Part shown: in pieces, positions 9,222-17,472 of the stretch
Layout of the letters: each line of letters opens with the position of its first letter
Position numbering within the stretch: the stretch's first letter is position 1
Assembly: GCA_024763055.1 (NCBI GenBank)
Contig: JANTGH010000006.1
Coordinates: 1-53,701 of the forward strand
Length of the DNA: 53,701 nt
Origin: Desulfobulbaceae bacterium
GTDB taxonomy: Bacteria > Desulfobacterota > Desulfobulbia > Desulfobulbales > Desulfobulbaceae
Direction: 5' to 3'
The notes under the pieces: model-generated
The model's input: only the letters and a program-made list of their open reading frames with translations
What the model was told of the DNA's origin: nothing
Databases searched by the model: none
Translations under genes and position numbers: made by a program

Positions 9222-9662
9222 ATGTTAAAATTAAACAATCTCGCCCCGGAAAAAGGCGCACGTCGGAATAAAAAGCGCATTGGTCGAGGCCAGGGCAGTG
9301 GATTTGGAAAGACTGCGGGTCGAGGGCATAAGGGTGCACGTTCTCGTTCAGGATTTAGTCAAAAGCCGGGATTTGAAGGTGGGCAAATGCCGTTACATAG
9401 GCGCCTCCCCAAGCGAGGCTTCCAAAATATCTTTAAGACGACATATAAAATCATATCGTTGACGGATCTCGATCGTTTTGAGGCCGGAAGCGTGGTGGAC
9501 CGTCAGGCATTACTTGATGCAGGTATTTTAAAAAAACTTGACGGCTCGATAAAGGTGTTGGCCAACGGAGAAATTACCAAAGCTATTACTGTCGATGTTG
9601 ATAAAGTCAGTCGAACAGCAGGAGAAAAAATCAAGGCTGCCGGCGGCACCGTGAAGGAGTAG
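9222..9662 (+). CDS. rplO: 50S ribosomal protein L15
   Basis: 146 residues, typical. It starts [38 protein letters not shown], the glycine/arginine-rich L15 extension, followed by [19 protein letters not shown]15 is a late-assembly protein of the large subunit. Its ribosome site (AGAGGAGTAGG) overlaps the end of rpmD, and secY follows after 4 bases, so rpmD-rplO-secY are tightly coupled. Confidence 0.97.
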   Translation: MLKLNNLAPEKGARRNKKRIGRGQGSGFGKTAGRGHKGARSRSGFSQKPGFEGGQMPLHRRLPKRGFQNIFKTTYKIISLTDLDRFEAGSVVDRQALLDAGILKKLDGSIKVLANGEITKAITVDVDKVSRTAGEKIKAAGGTVKE

Positions 9663-9666
9663 GGTA

Positions 9667-10971
9667 ATGAGCGGACTTGCCAGCGCTGCCAATATTCCGG
9701 AACTGAGAAAGAGGGTACTGTTTACCCTCTTTATGCTTTTTGTGTACCGGATGGGTGTACAGATACCTACTCCAGGTATTAATGGTGAAGCACTTGCCGC
9801 CTTTTTTCAACAGAATGCCGGTACCTTGTTTGGCATGTTCAATATGTTTTCAGGTGGTGCCTTGGCGAATTTTTCAATTTTCGCCCTTGGTATCATGCCG
9901 TATATCTCGGCATCTATTATCATCCAGTTGCTCACTGTCGTCATCCCCCAGCTTGAAGCTCTTTCCAAGGAAGGTGAGGCCGGGCGACGTAAAATTACCC
10001 AGTATACCCGCTACAGTACGGTCGCCCTTTCCATCATACAGGGATTTTTCATCGCATCCGGTCTTGAGGGTATGAGCGGGCCCGGAGGGACTGCAATTGT
10101 ACTTATGCCCGGGATTGAGTTTAAGCTGATGACCGTATTGACACTCACCACCGGAACGGCCTTTATTATGTGGCTTGGTGAACAGATAACCGAGCGTGGC
10201 ATCGGTAATGGCATTTCACTGATCATTTTTGCCGGTATTGTGGCCCGTATGCCTGCCGCCATCGGCAATTCCATTCAACTTATCAAGGCAGGTGAAATAG
10301 CGGTTATCTTTGTCCCGGTTATGCTGGCTTTGATGTTTTTTATTGTTGCCTTTATTATTTTTGTTGAGACTGCCCAGCGCCGAATACCTATCCAGTATGC
10401 CAAACGTGTGGTCGGGCGAAAGGTGTATGGTGGCCAATCCTCCCATTTACCGCTAAAGCTTAATATTTCGGGCGTTATTCCACCTATTTTTGCTTCGTCG
10501 ATCATGATGTTTCCTGCGACCATTGGCTCTTTTATTAGAATCGATTGGGTACAGCAGGTTTCAGCTGCTTTGTCACCGGGAACCATCTATTATTACATAC
10601 TCTATGTCGCCATGATTGTGTTTTTCTGTTTTTTTTATACGGCTGTTACCTTTAAACCTGATGATGTCGCTGAAAATTTAAAGAAAAATGGAGGGTTTAT
10701 TCCCGGGATAAGGCCAGGCAGGAAAACCTCTGAATTCATTGATTTTGTTCTTACCCGGCTTACCGTTGTCGGGGCTATCTATTTAAGTGCTGTCTGTGTT
10801 ATGCCCACCCTGCTTATTAATAAATTTAATGTGCCTTTTTATTTCGGCGGTACAGCGCTCCTTATTGTTGTAGGCGTGGCGATAGACACTATTTCCCAGA
10901 TTGAATCACACCTTGTTATGCGTAATTATGATGGATTTATGAAGGCGGGTCGAATAAAAGGTCGTCGTTGA
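9667..10971 (+). CDS. secY: Protein translocase subunit SecY
   Basis: 434 residues, with ten hydrophobic segments expected for the SecYEG channel. It starts [38 protein letters not shown] and includes the plug-region glycine-rich segment [26 protein letters not shown], the cytoplasmic loop [29 protein letters not shown] that contacts SecA or the ribosome, and [14 protein letters not shown]. SecY is the inner-membrane pore for protein export. It is the last spc-type gene; no adk gene follows, map comes directly after 7 bp. Confidence 0.97.
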   Translation: MSGLASAANIPELRKRVLFTLFMLFVYRMGVQIPTPGINGEALAAFFQQNAGTLFGMFNMFSGGALANFSIFALGIMPYISASIIIQLLTVVIPQLEALSKEGEAGRRKITQYTRYSTVALSIIQGFFIASGLEGMSGPGGTAIVLMPGIEFKLMTVLTLTTGTAFIMWLGEQITERGIGNGISLIIFAGIVARMPAAIGNSIQLIKAGEIAVIFVPVMLALMFFIVAFIIFVETAQRRIPIQYAKRVVGRKVYGGQSSHLPLKLNISGVIPPIFASSIMMFPATIGSFIRIDWVQQVSAALSPGTIYYYILYVAMIVFFCFFYTAVTFKPDDVAENLKKNGGFIPGIRPGRKTSEFIDFVLTRLTVVGAIYLSAVCVMPTLLINKFNVPFYFGGTALLIVVGVAIDTISQIESHLVMRNYDGFMKAGRIKGRR

Positions 10972-10978
10972 GGTACAA

Positions 10979-11788
10979 GTGACCGGAGCAGGACAGGATA
11001 AGGCCATAACGGTCAAATCATCTGAGGAAATTCAGGTGATGTTTGAGGCGAACCGGATTGTAGCCGACGTTCTCAGTATGCTTGAAAAAGAAATGCGTCC
11101 GGGACTCTCTACCTTCCAACTTGATAAGTGGGCGGAAGAATACTGTCGTGATCAAGGGGCTGAGCCAGCGTTTAAGGGTTATCGAGGTTTTCCAGCTTCT
11201 CTTTGTGTTTCAATAAATGAACAGGTTGTTCATGGGATTCCTTCAAGACGGATCAAGGTCAAAGAAGGAGACATCGTTTCTGTAGATTTCGGAACCAGAT
11301 ATAAAGGATTTTATGGGGATAGTGCGGTGACCATACCTGTCGGGGAAATTCGCATAGAACTGAAAAAACTCCTTACCGTAACTAACGAGGCCCTGTATAA
11401 GGGCATTGATCAGGTCCGGATTGGTAATCGCATTTCCGATATTTCCAGGGCGGTGCAAAATCATGTTGAAGCCCATGGATTTTCAGTTGTTCGCCAGTTT
11501 GTTGGTCATGGAATAGGAACCAATCTGCACGAAGGGCCTGAGATTCCCAATTATATTCAGAAACAGGCCTCTCCGAGGATTATAGAGGGAATGGTTGTTG
11601 CCATCGAACCAATGGTGAATATCGGCACCCACAAAGTCAAGGTGCTCAGGGATCGTTGGACAGTTGTTACCGCTGATAACAAACCATCGGCACATTTTGA
11701 ACATTCAGTAGCCGCCTCGGTTGAGGGTCCTGTTATACTCAGTGATCGTAAGATTGCCGGAAAGTCATCCGCAGAAAAAATTGATTAA
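10979..11788 (+). CDS. map: Type I methionine aminopeptidase (GTG start)
   Basis: 269 residues. It removes the initiator methionine from nascent proteins. The five metal ligands of the pita-bread fold are visible: D103 (VDFGT), D114 (GDSAV), H177 (GHGIG), E210 (IEPM) and E241 (FEHSV). GTG 10979 is used, 7 bp after secY; family alignment begins near residue 12 (VKSSEEIQVMFEANRIV). The C-terminal 20 residues are an extra tail. Direct secY-map adjacency without adk is as in some other lineages. Confidence 0.96.
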   Translation: MTGAGQDKAITVKSSEEIQVMFEANRIVADVLSMLEKEMRPGLSTFQLDKWAEEYCRDQGAEPAFKGYRGFPASLCVSINEQVVHGIPSRRIKVKEGDIVSVDFGTRYKGFYGDSAVTIPVGEIRIELKKLLTVTNEALYKGIDQVRIGNRISDISRAVQNHVEAHGFSVVRQFVGHGIGTNLHEGPEIPNYIQKQASPRIIEGMVVAIEPMVNIGTHKVKVLRDRWTVVTADNKPSAHFEHSVAASVEGPVILSDRKIAGKSSAEKID

Positions 11789-11827
11789 GAGAACGTCAAC
11801 TTTTGTCCCTGTTTTCATCAAAAAGAG

Positions 11828-11855
11828 TTGAAAAAAAATAAGAATAATATATACT
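11828..11855 (+). promoter_or_regulatory. Candidate sigma-70 promoter for infA-rpmJ and the alpha block
   Basis: TTGAAA (11828-11833), a 16-base spacer and TATACT (11850-11855) match the sigma-70 consensus well. They lie in the 108-bp map-infA gap, the first sizeable gap after secY, about 40 bp upstream of infA. I infer a second promoter that would let infA, rpmJ, rpsM-rpsK-rpsD, rpoA and rplQ be expressed apart from the upstream blocks. Confidence 0.55.
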
Positions 11856-11880
11856 ATTTATTTTTGCTCGAAAAATAAAT
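11856..11880 (+). promoter_or_regulatory. Perfect A/T inverted repeat at the candidate infA transcription start
   Basis: ATTTATTTTT, a GCTCG loop and AAAAATAAAT form a perfect 10-bp stem beginning one base after the candidate -10 box. It could be an operator or a 5' RNA stem. It could act as a weak terminator only in reverse, since no T run follows it on the plus strand. Confidence 0.4.
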
Positions 11881-11896
11881 ATAAATGGATGGTGTT

Positions 11897-12130
11897 ATGG
11901 CCAAAGAAGAAGCCATTGAAGTAGAAGGAACCATTATAGAACCGTTGCCCAATGCAATGTTTCGGGTGGAACTGGAAAACGGGCACAAAGTGCTTGCCCA
12001 TATTTCAGGTAAAATGCGGATGCATTATATTAAAATCCTGCCCGGAGACCAGGTAACAGTTGAACTGTCTCCCTATGATCTTACCCGGGGTAGAGTAACG
12101 TTTCGATCCAAAGGCGGGAAGGGAAGATAA
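11897..12130 (+). CDS. infA: Translation initiation factor IF-1
   Basis: 77 residues from ATG 11897, slightly longer than the usual 72. It starts [41 protein letters not shown], the conserved OB-fold of IF-1, and ends with a basic RSKGGKGR tail. IF-1 blocks the A-site during initiation. An in-frame ATG at 11885 would add MDGV; the family start and position after GGATGG favour 11897. It lies downstream of a candidate promoter. Confidence 0.96.
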   Translation: MAKEEAIEVEGTIIEPLPNAMFRVELENGHKVLAHISGKMRMHYIKILPGDQVTVELSPYDLTRGRVTFRSKGGKGR

Positions 12131-12157
12131 AGTTTTTTTTAGTCCGAGGAGATTGTC

Positions 12158-12271
12158 ATGAAGGTACGTTCTTCAGTGAAAAAAATGTGCAGTGACTGCA
12201 AGATTTACAAACGCAAAGGCGTAGTGCGTGTCAGCTGTAAAAATAAAAAACATAAACAACGGCAGGGATAA
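12158..12271 (+). CDS. rpmJ: 50S ribosomal protein L36, zinc form
   Basis: 37 residues, the exact usual length of the smallest ribosomal protein. It starts [20 protein letters not shown]; zinc ligands C11, C14, C27 and H32 are present, so this is the zinc-binding form. TCCGAGGAG at 12143-12151 is a strong ribosome site before ATG 12158. It sits between infA and rpsM as in most bacteria. Confidence 0.95.
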   Translation: MKVRSSVKKMCSDCKIYKRKGVVRVSCKNKKHKQRQG

Positions 12272-12280
12272 CCTGTTGTT
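12255..12280 (+). promoter_or_regulatory. Bulged hairpin at the rpmJ end / rpsM leader
   Basis: AACAA pairs with TTGTT and CAGG with CCTG around a GATAA loop, leaving a three-base CGG bulge on the 5' side; the rpmJ stop codon is in the loop. It resembles the rpsD-leader hairpin in layout. S4 represses the alpha operon through the rpsM leader in E. coli; a similar role here is inference only. Confidence 0.3.
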
Positions 12281-12315
12281 GACATACTGTTTTCAGTCTA
12301 ACAAGGAGTAAGATC

Positions 12316-12678
12316 TTGGCACGGATATCGGGCGTGGATTTGCCACGGAATAAACATATGGATCGGGCGTTAACCTATATTTACGGAATAGGGTTGACTA
12401 CAGCTCGGGAGATTCTCGACAAAGCTGATTTGCCTTATCAGATGAACAGTGATGATCTCAACGGAGATGATGTTACCAGGATCAGAAAAATCATTGAAAA
12501 TGACTATGTGGTTGAAGGTGACAGACGTCGTGAAGTTTCCATGGATATTAAACGATTGATGGATCTTGGCTGTTATCGTGGTCGCCGTCATCGTCGCAGT
12601 CTGCCCTGTCGTGGGCAGAGAACCAAGACAAATGCGAGAACCAGGAAAGGTCCTCGACGTGGATCAGTACGAAGGTAA
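12316..12678 (+). CDS. rpsM: 30S ribosomal protein S13 (TTG start)
   Basis: 120 residues. Initiation is at TTG 12316, set by AAGGAG at 12303-12308. It starts [25 protein letters not shown] and ends with [20 protein letters not shown]13 forms intersubunit bridges in the head and contacts P-site tRNA. First gene of the alpha block (rpsM-rpsK-rpsD-rpoA-rplQ). Confidence 0.97.
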   Translation: MARISGVDLPRNKHMDRALTYIYGIGLTTAREILDKADLPYQMNSDDLNGDDVTRIRKIIENDYVVEGDRRREVSMDIKRLMDLGCYRGRRHRRSLPCRGQRTKTNARTRKGPRRGSVRR

Positions 12679-12719
12679 AAAGAACCATTTGAACGTAGAG
12701 TTCAGCAAACGGAGCAGGT

Positions 12720-13115
12720 ATGGCAACGGCAGCAAAAGGCGCTCGCTCTAAGCGGCGTGAAAAGAAAAATATTCCGGAAGGGATAGTTTTTATATATTCC
12801 ACATTTAACAATACGGTCGTCACGGTAGCAGACCGCCAGGGCAATACACTCGCTTGGTCAAGTGCCGGTGTTATCGGCTTTAAGGGCTCGAGAAAGTCCA
12901 CACCCTTTGCCGCTCAGAAAGCTTTGAGTGACGCAGTGGGTAAGGCAAGAGAACATGGTGTGCGCAAGGTGGAAGTGCGGGTTAAAGGCCCTGGCCCTGG
13001 ACGTGAGGCCGCTTTGCGGGCATTGACCACCACGGAACTTGAAGTAAGTAAGATTGTTGATGTTACATCGATTCCGCATAATGGATGTAAGCCGCCAAAG
13101 CGGAGGAGAGTTTAA
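12720..13115 (+). CDS. rpsK: 30S ribosomal protein S11
   Basis: 131 residues, typical. It contains [42 protein letters not shown] and [14 protein letters not shown], and ends [14 protein letters not shown], all hallmark S11 features. S11 lines the mRNA exit channel on the platform. GGAGCAGGT precedes ATG 12720. A 90-bp gap follows before rpsD, which holds two hairpins. Confidence 0.97.
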   Translation: MATAAKGARSKRREKKNIPEGIVFIYSTFNNTVVTVADRQGNTLAWSSAGVIGFKGSRKSTPFAAQKALSDAVGKAREHGVRKVEVRVKGPGPGREAALRALTTTELEVSKIVDVTSIPHNGCKPPKRRRV

Positions 13116-13120
13116 ACACT

Positions 13121-13171
13121 TACAAGGTGTTTCTTGTACGGTCGCAGCCAGTGGAATGACTGAACGCTGCG
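13121..13171 (+). promoter_or_regulatory. Structured rpsD leader, candidate S4 autoregulatory RNA
   Basis: Two stems lie just after rpsK. The first is TACAAG/CTTGTA around GTGTTT (13121-13138). The second is CGCAGC/GCTGCG stacked on CAGT/ACTG around GGAATG, with a three-base AAC bulge (13143-13171). Together they fill much of the gap before the TTG start of rpsD. S4 is a known autogenous repressor in other bacteria; assigning that role here is inference. Confidence 0.35.
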
Positions 13172-13205
13172 TAAAACCGATACCGATTAATGATGGAGGG
13201 CTACA

Positions 13206-13835
13206 TTGGCCAGATATACCGGAGCTTCCTGCAGGACATGCAGGCGTGAAAATCTTAAGCTTTTTTTAAAAGGTGACCGTTGTTATTCCGACAAATGTTC
13301 TTTTGAGCGTCGGTCATATTCTCCCGGACAACATGGACAGAATCGTTTCCGTAAGATTTCTGATTATGCCGTTCAGTTGCGTGAGAAGCAGAAAGTTAAA
13401 CATATGTATGGAATGCTGGAAAGCCAGTTTCGCCGGTATTTTCATATGGCGGACCAAGCCAAGGGCGTGACCGGCGAAAATCTTCTCATTATGCTGGAAA
13501 GGCGCCTTGACAATACCGTTTATCGCCTCGGTTTTGCCAGTTCACGGGATCAGGCACGGCAACTTATCAGGCATAATCATTTTAACCTGAATGGGAAAAA
13601 AATCAATATTCCTTCCTGTTTTGTTCAGGCAGGTGATGTTGTCAGTCTCAAGGAAAAAAGCAGGAAAAATGAAATGATTAAAGACAATCTTGAAGGGGCG
13701 GCCCGGCGAGGAGTCCCGAGTTGGATTGACCTTGATCAGAATAATTTCCAGGGAACGATCAAAGCTCTGCCGAATCGTGAAGAGATTACCCTCCCGATTC
13801 AGGAACAGCTTATCGTTGAATTGTACTCCAAGTAA
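13206..13835 (+). CDS. rpsD: 30S ribosomal protein S4, zinc form (TTG start)
   Basis: 209 residues. Starts at TTG 13206, with GATGGAGGG at 13192-13200 as ribosome site. The N-terminal zinc cluster is complete: C9, C12, C26 and C31 (SCRTC, RCYSDKC). The S4 RNA-binding domain follows ([29 protein letters not shown]). S4 is a primary 16S rRNA binder and a translational repressor of alpha-operon genes in known systems. It is followed by rpoA after 20 bp. Confidence 0.96.
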   Translation: MARYTGASCRTCRRENLKLFLKGDRCYSDKCSFERRSYSPGQHGQNRFRKISDYAVQLREKQKVKHMYGMLESQFRRYFHMADQAKGVTGENLLIMLERRLDNTVYRLGFASSRDQARQLIRHNHFNLNGKKINIPSCFVQAGDVVSLKEKSRKNEMIKDNLEGAARRGVPSWIDLDQNNFQGTIKALPNREEITLPIQEQLIVELYSK

Positions 13836-13855
13836 CCCTAAGAATCAGGTATTGC

Positions 13856-14899
13856 ATGGTACAGGAAGTTCGGGACGAGAATCCCTTTTATAAAAATTGG
13901 CATGAGCTTATCACTCCGGAACGTTTAGAGGTCACGGAAGAGACCCATAGCGAAAGCTATGGGCGATTTATCTGCCAGCCTTTTGAACGTGGTTTTGCTG
14001 CAACAATTGGTAATTCCTTACGTAGGGTGTTGCTCTCCTCTATTCGAGGTGCTGCCATTACATCTGTCAGGATTGACAAAGCACTGCATGAATTCACAAC
14101 TATTGATGGTATCCATGAAGACGTTGCTGAAATCATATTGAATTTGAAACAGGTGCGGCTCAAATTGAACGGGCCGGACACCACGACCGTTGTGCTGGAA
14201 AAAGTTGGTGCAGGCAGTGTTACGGCAGGGGATATCAATGGTGGAGTTTCCGTGGAGGTTATGAACCCCGATCAGCATATCTGTACCATAACCGGTGATA
14301 CAACCTTTCGAGCCGAACTTGAGGTGCAATGGGGAAAGGGCTATGTTCCTGCTGAACAGAATAAGAATGAAGGTCAGGCCATTGGCGTAATTCCTATTGA
14401 TTCCGCTTTTTCTCCCATTATTCGTATTGAATACGTTGTCAGTTCTGCCCGCGTCGGCCAGCGTACTGATTATGATCGTCTTACCATGGAGATTGAGACG
14501 GATGGTAGCGTGCGTCCTGAAAATGCACTGGCCTATGCCGCTAAAATCCTTAAAGAACAGATGAGCATTTTTATTAATTTTGACGAGGATGCGGCCAAGG
14601 CTCCGGACAAGGTGGAGGGAGAAGGAGATGATATTGTTTACCCGCCTTTTCTTGATAAAAATGTTGAAGATCTTGAACTTTCGGTGCGTTCTGCCAACTG
14701 TCTGAAAAATGCGGATATCCAATTTATCGGGCAATTGGTTCAGAAGACGGATGCCGAGATGCTGAAGACCAAAAATTTTGGTCGTAAATCGCTTAATGAA
14801 ATAAAAGCATTGCTCGCCGAGCATGACCTGACCCTTGGTATGAAGGCCGAAGGGTGGAAGGCTCCTGGTGAGGTTGAGGAAAACGACGAAGAGAGTTAG
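13856..14899 (+). CDS. rpoA: RNA polymerase alpha subunit
   Basis: 347 residues. The N-terminal dimerisation domain (about 20-245) shows RFICQPFERGFAATIGNSLRRVLLSS; the C-terminal domain (about 270-335) shows LELSVRSANCLKNADIQFIGQLVQKT and NFGRKSLNEIKALLAEHDLTLGM, which binds UP-element DNA and activators. It scaffolds RNA polymerase assembly. Placement rpsD-rpoA-rplQ is the standard alpha-operon order. A 348-codon open frame on the opposite strand is a codon-bias shadow. Confidence 0.97.
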   Translation: MVQEVRDENPFYKNWHELITPERLEVTEETHSESYGRFICQPFERGFAATIGNSLRRVLLSSIRGAAITSVRIDKALHEFTTIDGIHEDVAEIILNLKQVRLKLNGPDTTTVVLEKVGAGSVTAGDINGGVSVEVMNPDQHICTITGDTTFRAELEVQWGKGYVPAEQNKNEGQAIGVIPIDSAFSPIIRIEYVVSSARVGQRTDYDRLTMEIETDGSVRPENALAYAAKILKEQMSIFINFDEDAAKAPDKVEGEGDDIVYPPFLDKNVEDLELSVRSANCLKNADIQFIGQLVQKTDAEMLKTKNFGRKSLNEIKALLAEHDLTLGMKAEGWKAPGEVEENDEES

Positions 14900-14971
14900 C
14901 AATACAGCGTAGACGGTTGCTTCCCTGCACGGGAAGGGATTTAATTTTAGTGGAACACGAAGGACAGAATA

Positions 14972-15370
14972 ATGAAACATAAAGTAGTTGGCCGCAAATT
15001 TGGTCGCAACCCGTCGCACAGGAAGGCTATGCTTCGTAATATAGTCACCTCTCTGCTCGAACATGAGCGAATCGTCACCACGGTGCCCAAGGCAAAAGAG
15101 GTGCGAAGGATTACAGAAAAAATGATTACTCTTGGCAAGCGAGGTGATCTACATGCACGTCGACAAGTGCTTTCGTATATTCGCACCAAGGATGTCGTTG
15201 CCAAGCTTTTTGATGATTTGAGTCCACAATATGCCGACCGACAGGGTGGGTATACACGCATTATACGTACGGGTACCCGTTATGGCGATGCAGCTCCCAT
15301 GGCTATTGTTGAGCTTGTCGGTTACGAGGAAGCTTATGAAGAGCCTGCCGTGGCTGATGAGGAGGAATAG
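14972..15370 (+). CDS. rplQ: 50S ribosomal protein L17
   Basis: 132 residues, normal for the short L17. It starts [34 protein letters not shown] and includes [30 protein letters not shown], with an acidic tail. L17 lies near the tunnel exit. It is the last gene of the superoperon and is followed after 33 bp by a strong intrinsic terminator. Confidence 0.97.
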   Translation: MKHKVVGRKFGRNPSHRKAMLRNIVTSLLEHERIVTTVPKAKEVRRITEKMITLGKRGDLHARRQVLSYIRTKDVVAKLFDDLSPQYADRQGGYTRIIRTGTRYGDAAPMAIVELVGYEEAYEEPAVADEEE

Positions 15371-15403
15371 CGTACGGATTGCGCTGAAGCGGTGTGTAGA
15401 TAC

Positions 15404-15443
15404 AGGCTGGTACGATGAAAATCATCGACCAGCCTTTTTTTTT
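15404..15443 (+). terminator. Intrinsic terminator closing the ribosomal superoperon
   Basis: AGGCTGGT (15404-15411) pairs with ACCAGCCT (15428-15435), with a second inner stem GATGA/TCATC around AAA, and nine Ts follow (15435-15443). It lies directly after rplQ and covers the first possible start codon (15415) of the next gene, showing that the gene really starts further on. Confidence 0.9.
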
Positions 15444-15453
15444 GGAGGAAGTG

Positions 15454-16227
15454 ATGGAAACGGGTTGTAATGTATTCCCTGTTCCCGAGGGAAGGACCGT
15501 AGTTGGTAAGGAACCATTTCATTTTCACTGTCACCCCGAGGTAAGTTGTTATCTTACCTGTTGTCATAAGGTGGAAATGTACCTTTATCCGTATGATATA
15601 CTCAGATTGAAGAATCGTCTTGGTTTACATTCTGCAGAATTCATGCGTCGGCATACCAGGATTGCCGAAGGATCTCATCCCTATTTTCCTGCCGTAATGC
15701 TCAACATGGCTGATGCGGAAGAATACCCCTGCCCTTTTCTCAAAAAGCATGGTTGCTCGGTCTATAAAGACCGTCCATCTTCATGCCGGACCTATCCTCT
15801 GGAGCGAGCTGTAGAGCGCCTCCCTGGTAATAATTTACTAAAGGCGCATTATTTTATGACTCATCACCCCTACTGTAAAGGGCACTTCGAAGAAAGAGCC
15901 TATACGATAAAGCAATGGGAGAGGGATCAGTTTCTCCATGAGTTTAACTTGATGAATGATTTATGGGCCGAAGTTGACGCTTTTTTTGCAACCAATCCCT
16001 GGCAGGGAGAGGGGCATGCAGGGGAAAGACAACAACTTGCCTTTATGGTTTGCTATAATATCGATGAGTTTCGTACCTTTTGCAGCAGGCATAATGTATT
16101 GTCAGGCTTTCGATTAAACAAGGATGAGCGGCGGAGAATCAAGCGCAATGATGTTGAATTGCTTAAGTTCGGTTTTAATTGGCTGCAGTTTGTCCTGGGC
16201 GAGCGGCGGACACTGGTTCCCCGCTAA
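15454..16227 (+). CDS. YkgJ-type cysteine-cluster protein
   Basis: 257 residues. Eight cysteines fall in the first 111 residues (5, 26, 32, 36, 37, 93, 101, 111), in the pattern CHPEVSCYLTCC, then YPCPFL, GCSVYKDRPSSCRTYP, which is the YkgJ/UPF0153 family signature. These proteins are thought to bind zinc or an iron-sulfur cluster; their cellular role is unknown. An open frame begins at ATG 15415, but that codon lies in the upstream terminator hairpin; GGAGG at 15444-15448 sets ATG 15454. It has its own terminator (16316-16345), so it is an independent or read-through unit between two ribosomal blocks. Confidence 0.8.
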   Translation: METGCNVFPVPEGRTVVGKEPFHFHCHPEVSCYLTCCHKVEMYLYPYDILRLKNRLGLHSAEFMRRHTRIAEGSHPYFPAVMLNMADAEEYPCPFLKKHGCSVYKDRPSSCRTYPLERAVERLPGNNLLKAHYFMTHHPYCKGHFEERAYTIKQWERDQFLHEFNLMNDLWAEVDAFFATNPWQGEGHAGERQQLAFMVCYNIDEFRTFCSRHNVLSGFRLNKDERRRIKRNDVELLKFGFNWLQFVLGERRTLVPR

Positions 16228-16315
16228 CATGCCGCAGCTGTCATAGCTGTGTATTGCCCAACCTTTCATTGTCCCAGAGGCCTGAAAAATTAAAAAGGAA
16301 AAGATGCGCATTTGT

Positions 16316-16345
16316 GTGAGAGAATATGTTTCTCACTGATTTTTT
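16316..16345 (+). terminator. Intrinsic terminator after the YkgJ-type gene
   Basis: GTGAGAGA (16316-16323) pairs with TTTCTCAC (16329-16336; one G-U pair) around a five-base loop, followed after three bases by six Ts (16340-16345). Confidence 0.7.
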
Positions 16346-16522
16346 GGGGAGATGAGCTTGAAAACAATAGAGTAACGTGGTATTTAAAAAGATTCATATT
16401 TTAATAGTTCCGGGCTATTTGTCCGGGACGAATCACACACACCCTGCATTGATCCTTTGGTGTCCGCTGGACCAGCGGATTGGATAACGGGGTGGAGGAA
16501 TAACCATAAACAGGAGATAACC
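16346..16522 (+). promoter_or_regulatory. rpsB leader region with perfect palindrome
   Basis: This 177-bp stretch precedes rpsB. TTGAAA at 16358-16363 is a good -35 box, but 17 bases on only TATTTA (16381-16386) is present, so the promoter is uncertain. At 16463-16479 lies the perfect palindrome TCCGCTGGACCAGCGGA, able to form a 6-bp stem with a 5-base loop in RNA. S2 autoregulates rpsB-tsf through its leader in E. coli; whether this is the equivalent is unknown. Confidence 0.35.
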
Positions 16523-17320
16523 ATGGCAAACGTAACAATGCGACAAATGCTTGAGGCCGGCCTTCATTTCGGCCACCAAACCAGGCGATGGAATCCGAAA
16601 ATGAAGCCATATATTTATGGGCCGCGTAACGGAATTTATATCGTCAACCTTGATATAACCATGAAGATGTTTCGCAAGGCGTATTCATATATCGTTGATG
16701 TGGTGGCAAATGATGGTAATGTCTTGTTTGTCGGCACCAAACGCCAGGCCCAGGCAATTGTCCGCGAAGAGGCCGAACGTTGTGGGATGTTTTATGTTAA
16801 CCATCGCTGGCTTGGCGGCATGATGACCAATTTCCAAACCATTAAACACTCCGTTGATCGACTGAAAAAGATAGAGGCAATGCAGGAAGACGGAACTATT
16901 AACCGTTTCCCGAAAAAGGAGATTCTTTTGATGGAAAAGGAAAGAATCAAGCTTGATCGGAACCTTGGCGGCATAAAAAATATGCGGACCCTGCCGGATG
17001 TTTTATTTGTCGTTGATCCGAAGAAAGAGGAGATTGCCGTCAGCGAGGCAGGTAAACTCGGCATTCCCGTGGTTGCTTTGACGGATACCAACTGCGATCC
17101 CGATGGTATCACTTTTATTATTCCCGGCAATGATGATGCCATTCGCGCGGTTAAGCTTGTTTCCTCATTGATGGCGGAAGCTGTACTTGAAGGCAAAGCC
17201 AGGCGCGGCGAAGAGCAGGATGCGGATGTCGAGGAGCTTGAGGCTGCCATGAGCGGGCAGGTTGAAACCGACGAGAGCAACAGTGATATCGCTCCGGAAA
17301 CAGAAGAGAAAGCTGAATAA
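16523..17320 (+). CDS. rpsB: 30S ribosomal protein S2
   Basis: 265 residues. It starts [38 protein letters not shown] and contains [15 protein letters not shown] and the [16 protein letters not shown] segment. S2 links head and body of the small subunit and supports S1 binding. The open frame reaches back to 16457, but CAGGAG at 16511-16516 fixes ATG 16523. The last 35 residues form an acidic tail. A terminator follows before tsf. Confidence 0.97.
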   Translation: MANVTMRQMLEAGLHFGHQTRRWNPKMKPYIYGPRNGIYIVNLDITMKMFRKAYSYIVDVVANDGNVLFVGTKRQAQAIVREEAERCGMFYVNHRWLGGMMTNFQTIKHSVDRLKKIEAMQEDGTINRFPKKEILLMEKERIKLDRNLGGIKNMRTLPDVLFVVDPKKEEIAVSEAGKLGIPVVALTDTNCDPDGITFIIPGNDDAIRAVKLVSSLMAEAVLEGKARRGEEQDADVEELEAAMSGQVETDESNSDIAPETEEKAE

Positions 17321-17346
17321 TCTTTTTTTACGCTGTATTGCGTTGG

Positions 17347-17370
17347 AAGGGGCTTCTACGCCCCTTTTTT
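17347..17370 (+). terminator. Intrinsic terminator between rpsB and tsf
   Basis: AAGGGGC (17347-17353) pairs with GCCCCTT (17360-17366) around TTCTAC, followed by a run of Ts to 17370. In E. coli rpsB-tsf has an attenuating terminator at the same place, which would lower tsf relative to rpsB. Confidence 0.85.
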
Positions 17371-17472
17371 AGTGCTTAAGGATATAAATCGTCGTGGGAG
17401 ATTTCAAAGCAACTCGCAGTAACATATAGCATTCTATTCATACATTTATAATTAAATAAGGAGACTCGTATC

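Noticed and set aside
13206-13835. Selenocysteine, recoding or frameshift in the core genes
   Set aside because: All core ribosomal and synthetase genes read through at normal lengths with no in-frame TGA; unusual starts explain the apparent extensions.
14018-15064. 348-codon open frame on the minus strand opposite rpoA
   Set aside because: It lies fully opposite rpoA and the start of rplQ, which are unmistakable, and its translation has no recognisable motifs; a codon-bias shadow.
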